Origin: Physcomitrium patens
Taxonomy: Eukaryota > Streptophyta > Bryopsida > Funariales > Funariaceae
DNA length: 64,000 nucleotides
Direction of reading: 5' to 3'
Assembly (NCBI RefSeq): GCF_000002425.4
Contig: NC_037270.1
Span: forward strand, 1,161,617-1,225,616
The position numbers and the translations under genes are program-made. This document shows, piece after piece, positions 58,116-64,000 of the stretch; position 1 is the first letter of the stretch; every line of letters begins with the position of its first letter. The notes beneath the pieces are model-generated. The model was given only the letters and a program-made list of their open reading frames with translations, was not told the origin of the DNA and did no database searches.

Positions 58116-58117
<2 letters not shown>

Positions 58118-59663
58118 TTATGTTTTTATTTTTATTTTTATTTTTATTTTTAACATAATCTTTAATATTTGAAAGAAAGATTTAAATTTTTTATTGACTT
58201 TGTAGTTTGGTGGTATGTTTTGAAGTGTTAAAACAACTTTTAAAACTAGCAATTTTAAGTTTACTTTTGGTTTGAGATAATTAAGATTACATAAAGTCAA
58301 TTAAAATTAATCAAAGATTTTAATATCAATAATTTCAAACTATAATATATATGAAAAAGTCAAAAAGATTAAATTTCTATTTTTTTATAGAAAAGTCTTA
58401 ATTTTACATATTGATTAAATATGAATAAATTCTTAACATGTAAACATTCTAAATAAAATAAAAATTGAGAATATTTAAGACCTATATGGAGAGAATTTTA
58501 ACTTATGAAATTTAAAATGAAGATTATATTAGGTATATTGGATCTTTAAAAGATGGTAGAAGATTACAAAAATCTCTTTTGATTGATACAAATTCAACAT
58601 TAAAAAAGACTTCCATGGGTACATTGATTCATAATTATTAGAGTAAACTTAAATAATAAAAATATATTTTACATGAGATGTTGCAAATGAAAAAAAAAAA
58701 AAAAAAATTATAGAGGATAATTGTAAATTTATCAAAATCAATAATCCATCCAATATTATCAAATAATAAAAAACAATTGATGTACGAAAGAAAAATCCAA
58801 GGATAATTAACCTACATTAAAATGGTAAAAGTACATATTAATCTATTTACATTTATGGTTTCTTTTGATAAAATATAAATATATAGTAATAAACTTATTT
58901 ATAAGTTAGTTAGATACTTATTATAATTTCTCAATAAATAAATATTTTTTTCGTATAATAAATTATGTCATAACAAGGTTGATACATAAAGTAACTAAGC
59001 AATAATAAAAATTCCAAAGCAAAGATTTTGCATTTATATATTAATGGTAGTTTTTCTAACCAACACTCATGCAAAACAAAATGTAAAAAAATTGGTTAAA
59101 TTAGTCTATACTATTCAAAATAATTATATATAAAAACAATACTTATGCAAAGGTTATATAAAAGATAGAATAAGAAATAAAAAAGAAAATATAATTTTTA
59201 AATGATAAAATAACATATGTCACTAAGATAGAAAAGAGCTTATATAATTTATTATGCATATATCTATTTATATTTATATTTATAAACATACCAATAAAAT
59301 CTGTATATATAGGTAGAATTTGCTACTTTGTAACTTTAATTGATGATTTCACATAGAAGATATTCATTTACATGCTCAATGCTTAAAGAAGGCACTTTAA
59401 AAACTTAAACAGGTTTAACATATTTATATAAATTGAATAAGAAAAGAAAATTAATAAACTAAGATTAGGCACTATAAATAAATTTATTTAAGAAAAATAT
59501 AGTGATTATTCGAAAAAAAGGTTAATTTAAAAAAACACATTATATGAAAATTAGTAATATCTTAAATTCTAATTTAGAAAATAGAATAGAATAACAAAAC
59601 AATTGAATCCTTTTATAGATAGGTTGGAATATGTTATTTATAAGGGCTTGAATTTGAGTAGAT

Positions 59664-59697
<34 letters not shown>
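59664..59697. repeat. (AAT)n microsatellite
   Basis: About eleven AAT units are present. Confidence 0.95.
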
Positions 59698-59699
<2 letters not shown>

Positions 59700-59759
59700 T
59701 GTATACAAAAGAAAGAAGATCAAAGAACTTATATAATTCTAAAATAATATGAAACTAGA

Positions 59760-59960
59760 AATGGTTGATTCTAAGTTATGTACAAAGAGGCTGAATAAAA
59801 TTGAAATAAGACTGAAATTTTAAAAATTTTAAAATGCTTATAAGAGTAAAGATAGCATTAATCTTATCTCTATATTTATAACCAAAAAAAGACATCATCT
59901 TAGATCTACAAAACATCTAAAAGACTTTTCTATAGATATATGGTGTTTTTGAAGTTATAT
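59760..59960 (-). repeat. possible B-type LTR fragment
   Basis: The order ATAAGACTGAAA, ATAAGAGTAAAGATAGCATT, AATCTTATCTCTATATTTATA and then ATCTTAGATCTAC follows that of the B LTRs around the hairpin and TATA box (compare 24830-24915). Similarity is limited and no LTR ends are visible. Confidence 0.35.
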
Positions 59961-60137
59961 ATTTTTCAATGCAAATAAGTAAAATATATCTTTAAAAAAG
60001 AAAAACAACAATTTTTCATTAACAATGAAACACAAGAATCAACACATGTACCATAAGATTACATTAATATTGTTTGTTATTAGTTATTAAGTAACAAAGA
60101 GATGCAACAAATGAGACAACTAATAAAAGAATATTTA

Positions 60138-60139
<2 letters not shown>

Positions 60140-60178
<39 letters not shown>
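60140..60178. repeat. (AT)n microsatellite
   Basis: A pure AT dinucleotide run. Confidence 0.95.
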
Positions 60179-60180
<2 letters not shown>

Positions 60181-61240
60181 CAAAAAACATGTAAATAATG
60201 ATATTTAATATTTGTTTCAAATCTTAATAATGTAATAATGAAATTTTATATTTATAATTGTGTATTTTCTATTTAAAGCAAAGTACATAAAAAAATCTCA
60301 TATGCATTAAAGTGTTCTATTCGAATCAACCAATAATTCATTGGATTTTTTAATAATTTAAAATTATATTTTGTAAAATTTAAAATTAATATTTATTATT
60401 ATTTTATTTGATAAAAATTAAAAATTAATTATAAAGTACTAAGCAAAAGAATGTATAGTTGCATATGTTTTTACAAAAGTATTGTCATAAAAGAAGCATT
60501 AATTGTCATTAAAGGTATAGAGATTAAAAATCTTAGTCTAAATCAAGTATGTTAGAGATTAAATATTACATTAGATTTTATATCAAGAAATACTTTAAAA
60601 ATTCTACAAGCTATTTCTTTTTTTAGAATAAATTTGATTATATCTTATAATAGGTAACTAAAGAAATAATTAGAATTAATAATAATTAGAATAGTGAATA
60701 GAATTTCTAAATTTTTAATTTATATTTATATATATTTATATTTATATATATATTTATATTTATATAACTGAAAAAATTATCATAACAAAAATCAAGTTCA
60801 ACTATAAATAACTGAAATTTAAAAGAATCTAATATATACTTATTTGCTACATAAGCTTATAGGCTTAAAAATAAATATCTTAAATAAGAGTTTCAATCTT
60901 AATTTAAACACTTCTTCAAATCAAATCAAATACATTATACTTATGTTTTGTTTAAGACTTTAGTATATTATAATAGTTTAATTTTTTGAAATCTCATTTA
61001 TTATAATGATAAAAGATAAAAAAAAACGCTATTTACATAGAAATACTTGGATTTTTAAATGTAAATTAAAATGTTTAATTTCAATTTTTTATGAGGATAA
61101 AAAATATTATTTTAAAACCATATTTTACTTTTTAAATTAATTCAAAATATTATTTTTATTTAAGATATAGGTACCTTTTCTTTTAATTACAAATAAATTG
61201 TAACTCCATCAATTCTTGTTAGGTAGCCGTCAAGAGGCTG

Positions 61241-61832
61241 CTACTTCGGGTAAGTTCCGTATCACCAAAATGAAAAGCCATGGCTGTCAGCAAGGGTATT
61301 TCCAGCCTCGGGATGCAAAATGACACATTGATCAGCTGGTGATAAGATTCATGGTTATGTCGCATTAACTCTTTCACACATTACTTTTTAACGGATGCCG
61401 TCGATGACTTTGCCCTGAAAATGAACACATATCCTTGAACACAGGTACAAAGATCTTATGCCAAGTCCCACAGTACCACTACGAAACCCACCATGGATTG
61501 CCGGCGTGCTTTGGTGCCCTGAAAATGATATGGAATCTTCATTACCGGCTACTATCCTAGTGTTTTGTGGTAGCAAAGCTGATTACCCAGACCTCACGAA
61601 TACCATGAACATGGTTCTTCATACTGGTCAACTTCCATTACCCTCCCGTGACTTACCTCCTATTCGCAAGCACTATCTAGACAGTCATAATTTGTAGTGT
61701 GATGCATTGAGCTGGACTACAAGGCCACTGCATGAAAATACAATGCAACCCTACATGCTTTTAATTCCAAAAGCTGGATGCTTTGTGAACAACCAGTATT
61801 TCGGAGCAGGGCATCCCTCTCCGAAATTTCCC
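61241..61832 (-). other. 3' untranslated and downstream region of the ferredoxin-like gene
   Basis: Composition is balanced like the gene itself, and no coding exon fits after the TGA at 61833. TTTTCAG sequences near 61410 and 61520 (minus strand) are possible acceptors of untranslated introns, but no frame connects to the upstream exons. The polyadenylation site cannot be fixed. Confidence 0.4.
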
Positions 61833-63759
61833 TCACACCATGAGATCATCCCACCCATCATCACTATTGATGATGTTAACTTCCACCGTGCGCCTTCCGC
61901 TAGGCACCTGTCAGTCCCACCCCACTAATTTCAGCCTCTTACAAGCAACTTTGTTATCGTCAATGATTCTTGAGAATTTAGTTCGTCAAGTAGACATGAC
62001 ACACTTACTGGACACAGGCAGCTGCGAACTAGCTCCCCTCCTTTCACTTCAGCACGATAACCCACCTGAGGACATATAGACAGAAAAAACTATCATTGGG
62101 AATAACGACATTCGATGTTGTAAATAAGGTAGTCAATAACATTGTACCCAGGGTCAATAAATTGATCCATATTAGTTAACAATTTATCTCCACCCCACAT
62201 TAAGGCTGGATTTGGTGAACTATGAAAGAAATGTGTACCTCCACGGCGCCACCGTTAACTTCCATTTCGCAGTGACAACACGACCCTTCAAAGCAAAAAT
62301 CCTGTGTAGAATTTACACACTTAGTGAAATGTCCAGATTATGTATACCAAAGAATTCAATCGCAAAAGTGATCATAAGACTCCGTTTGCACACAACACAG
62401 AAAGATCACAACCACCAAGGAGCAAAGTGGGGTATGAAATCCCAGAGCTCATGGTGGAAATAGAGGTGAAAAGCTTTGAGGCAGGAAGTTGGAAATGGGA
62501 TTTTTTGTAAAGCAAATGATCTCACATCTGAGATAACTATGGCTCCGCATTGCTCCGCTACTTTGAGAAGGTTATCACCCACATTCGCAGAGACAGTCAC
62601 CTGCACACAGCAGATCTCTTACAGTCTCAATTCAGAAGTCACACATCTCGGTTTTGGGTTCGTGTGACTCCATAGGTGACATATGAACCTTGTATTTGTT
62701 GAATTTTTTTGTTGTCGCACTAGTTTCAGTACACCTGCAAATCTTGAGTCGGAAAACCACAGTATGTGCATGCACATGCACGAAGACTCCCATCGACGAA
62801 GAACATCAAACACTACAAAGAAAACCTCGGTGCTCAGTCCCAAGGTGGCTCACAGTTTCTGATCCCGTTGTGAACTTGACTGCAACTTCCTCTCCAATTT
62901 CAGTCCTGCACGCGATACCTTACAATATTAAACCTAGAATTCATTGCAAAAAGGGATTGGGTAAGGAACTTCTCATCCTTTAATCGTTGCACTGCATCCG
63001 TTTCGGCTCATCTCTTCCAGGTCATACTCACTAAGTAATACCCGTCAAGCCTGTCTGGTAGAAATCTTACATAGCCACTCAATTGACAGTCTTGTAGTTG
63101 AGATACGTCCCAGCTTGCGAGTAGTGAACTAACAGTCATTGACATACGCAATAACAGAATCATGGAGGTCTCACGAACTTTGAGGAAGTGGATAACAATC
63201 AGAAAAAAAAAAAAAAAAAAAAAAAAAAATGAAGAAGAAGAAGAAGAAGAAGATTGAAACTTACCTATCACCCCAATACATGCCAGGGATTGCACTCTCT
63301 TTAAAACGCTGCAGACCAATGGCACCTCGCTTGATGCTGCCAGAATTCTCGCTCATGCACTTCACCCGCCCACTTCTCCCTTTAAACCCAACAGACAAGC
63401 ATCAGGGAACTACGATTAGCGATATCTCGCAAGTTCACTTATAACAGTTTCTCCTAATACACGATTGCCAAGACAGTGCAGCGAACACAAGCTTTCAAAC
63501 ATGCATACAACCCAAAACCCATCTAAAACCCTCCCGCTCCAACTACTTCGGTACGGTGATATACTAGTAGTCGGTGGAGAGTTAAAGGCTCGGCATTCAT
63601 CACTTTCCTCGCAGATAGACCACCGCAACCAAGGGAGTTAATGGCAACAGTTGGGTTTACACATAAGGAAGTAGGCAACACACCCCGCACAGGGACGATG
63701 GTAGGTGAAATCGACCCAACAGGTTGCCAGGCCATTCTTGCTGCGGCCGCCACAGCCAT
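61833..63759 (-). CDS. plastid-type [2Fe-2S] ferredoxin-like protein, 7 exons
   Basis: Exons in gene order: first from the ATG at 63759 (ending near 63604, unresolved), second ending 63265, then 62905-62854, 62600-62526, 62300-62238, 62065-62009, 61907-61833. Splice sites are GT-AG; the last four introns are phase 0. The product is about 190 residues. The N-terminus (MAVAAAARMAWQPVGS, no acidic residues, Arg-containing) looks like a chloroplast transit peptide. The fold reads VTVSANVGDNLLKVAEQCG, then FCFEGSCCHCEMEVNGG and ELVRSCLCP: ligands C-x4-C-x2-C-x25-C, as in plant-type [2Fe-2S] ferredoxins. The C-terminus is acidic (NSDDGWDDLMV). It probably carries electrons in the plastid; the partner is unknown. 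It is not a classical photosynthetic ferredoxin, because the segment between Cys 3 and Cys 4 is short and the sequence before the cluster is different. The first splice pair is ambiguous (donor GTGATG after LSARK is one option). Confidence 0.75.
63203..63255. repeat. A27 tract and (GAA)n in an intron of the ferredoxin-like gene
   Basis: On the gene strand this is (TTC)n followed by T27. It starts only about ten bases downstream of the 5' splice site GTAAGT at 63264-63259. The tracts are unstable simple repeats. Confidence 0.9.
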
Positions 63760-64000
63760 TGCACCTACTGCTCAAGTCTGGACGTCTGGGAAAACACAGC
63801 AATGTCACACAAACTGCGAGAGGCGCTGCACAAGAGATTCACCCCAGCAAAGAAGCCGGCAGAGCAGAGCAGAGCAGAGCAGCGAAAATGTATGTAAGTA
63901 TGGATGGATGTATGTATATGTGTAAATAAAAATAAGAAGAGACCTCGCAACAGCGCAGGGAGGCATACTAGTTATCTAAAATGGATATTTTCTAGTTATC
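63760..64000 (-). promoter_or_regulatory. 5' leader and promoter of the ferredoxin-like gene
   Basis: Upstream of the ATG, the minus strand carries CTCTG repeats (about 63860-63885), a CATACATACATC series and a T-rich TTATTTTTATTTACAC element near 63920-63935. Composition is plant-leader-like. The start site is not determined and the window ends at 64000. Confidence 0.4.

Larger units (their letters stand above)
56876..61240. other. AT-rich spacer between the convergent genes
   Basis: The first 100-150 bases are the probable 3' untranslated region of the double-SET gene. The rest is strongly AT-rich with simple repeats: (TA)n at 58067-58115 and 60140-60178, (AAT)n at 59664-59697, an A tract at 58690-58707. 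No gene was seen. A decayed LTR-like segment lies at 59760-59960. Confidence 0.6.

Noticed and set aside
1-64000. CRISPR arrays, prokaryotic operons, riboswitches
   Set aside because: Nothing of the kind was seen; splicing, LTR elements and protein families are eukaryotic.

Overview
This window is nuclear DNA from a land plant. There are two intron-containing genes with plant-style splice sites and chloroplast- or secretory-type N-termini, and the rest is a thick layer of decayed LTR retrotransposons. The main retroelement family is a chromodomain Ty3/gypsy element that resembles the Tcn1-like chromoviruses I know from mosses and fungi. That, together with short introns and very AT-rich repeats, makes a bryophyte (moss-like) source my best guess, but the sequence does not prove it. 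All family letters used here (A, B, B', C, D, E) are my own labels.

Layout. 1-3016: AT-rich, no gene. 3017-12215: a broken Ty3/gypsy element (A, + strand), cut by a solo LTR of family E (8623-10283). It is followed by an LTR-sized unit that unexpectedly contains gag sequence (10589-12215). 12249-27097: one old chromovirus insertion (B', minus strand) recognised by a 5-bp target duplication GATAT at both ends. It was later filled by a B element (B1, itself carrying a D solo LTR), by half of an Athila/Tat-like element (C), and by another E LTR. A deletion joined B1 to C. 27103-34584: a D-like remnant, two more E LTR copies and a fragment of Ty1/copia gag. 34585-40885: two very old B-type elements facing each other (B3 on +, B4 on -). 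40891-47298: the best preserved B element (B2), with both LTRs, a perfect ATCAT target duplication, gag, protease, RT, RNase H, integrase and chromodomain. 47304-48290: another old LTR and AT-rich filler. At about 48,290 the composition switches abruptly to gene-type DNA.

Gene 1 (50181-56875, +) has 18 exons in my model and encodes about 1082 residues: a predicted signal peptide, then two successive SET-domain plus C-terminal-domain units of the Rubisco-LSMT-like type. Intron positions and phases recur between the two halves, so the gene looks like an internal tandem duplication. The first SET copy has lost its key residues and the second keeps most of them. Gene 2 (61833-63759, -) encodes a small, probably plastid-targeted protein with a [2Fe-2S] ferredoxin-like fold (C-x4-C-x2-C-x25-C). 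The two genes are convergent, about 5 kb apart, across AT-rich DNA without recognisable genes.

How the parts work together: the two genes have no obvious functional link. In the B elements the promoter, U3/R boundary and primer-binding site fit together. The bases immediately after the expected transcription start are complementary to the sequence next to the LTR where a primer would bind, so these plant chromoviruses appear built to prime reverse transcription with their own RNA 5' end, as fission-yeast Tf1 does.
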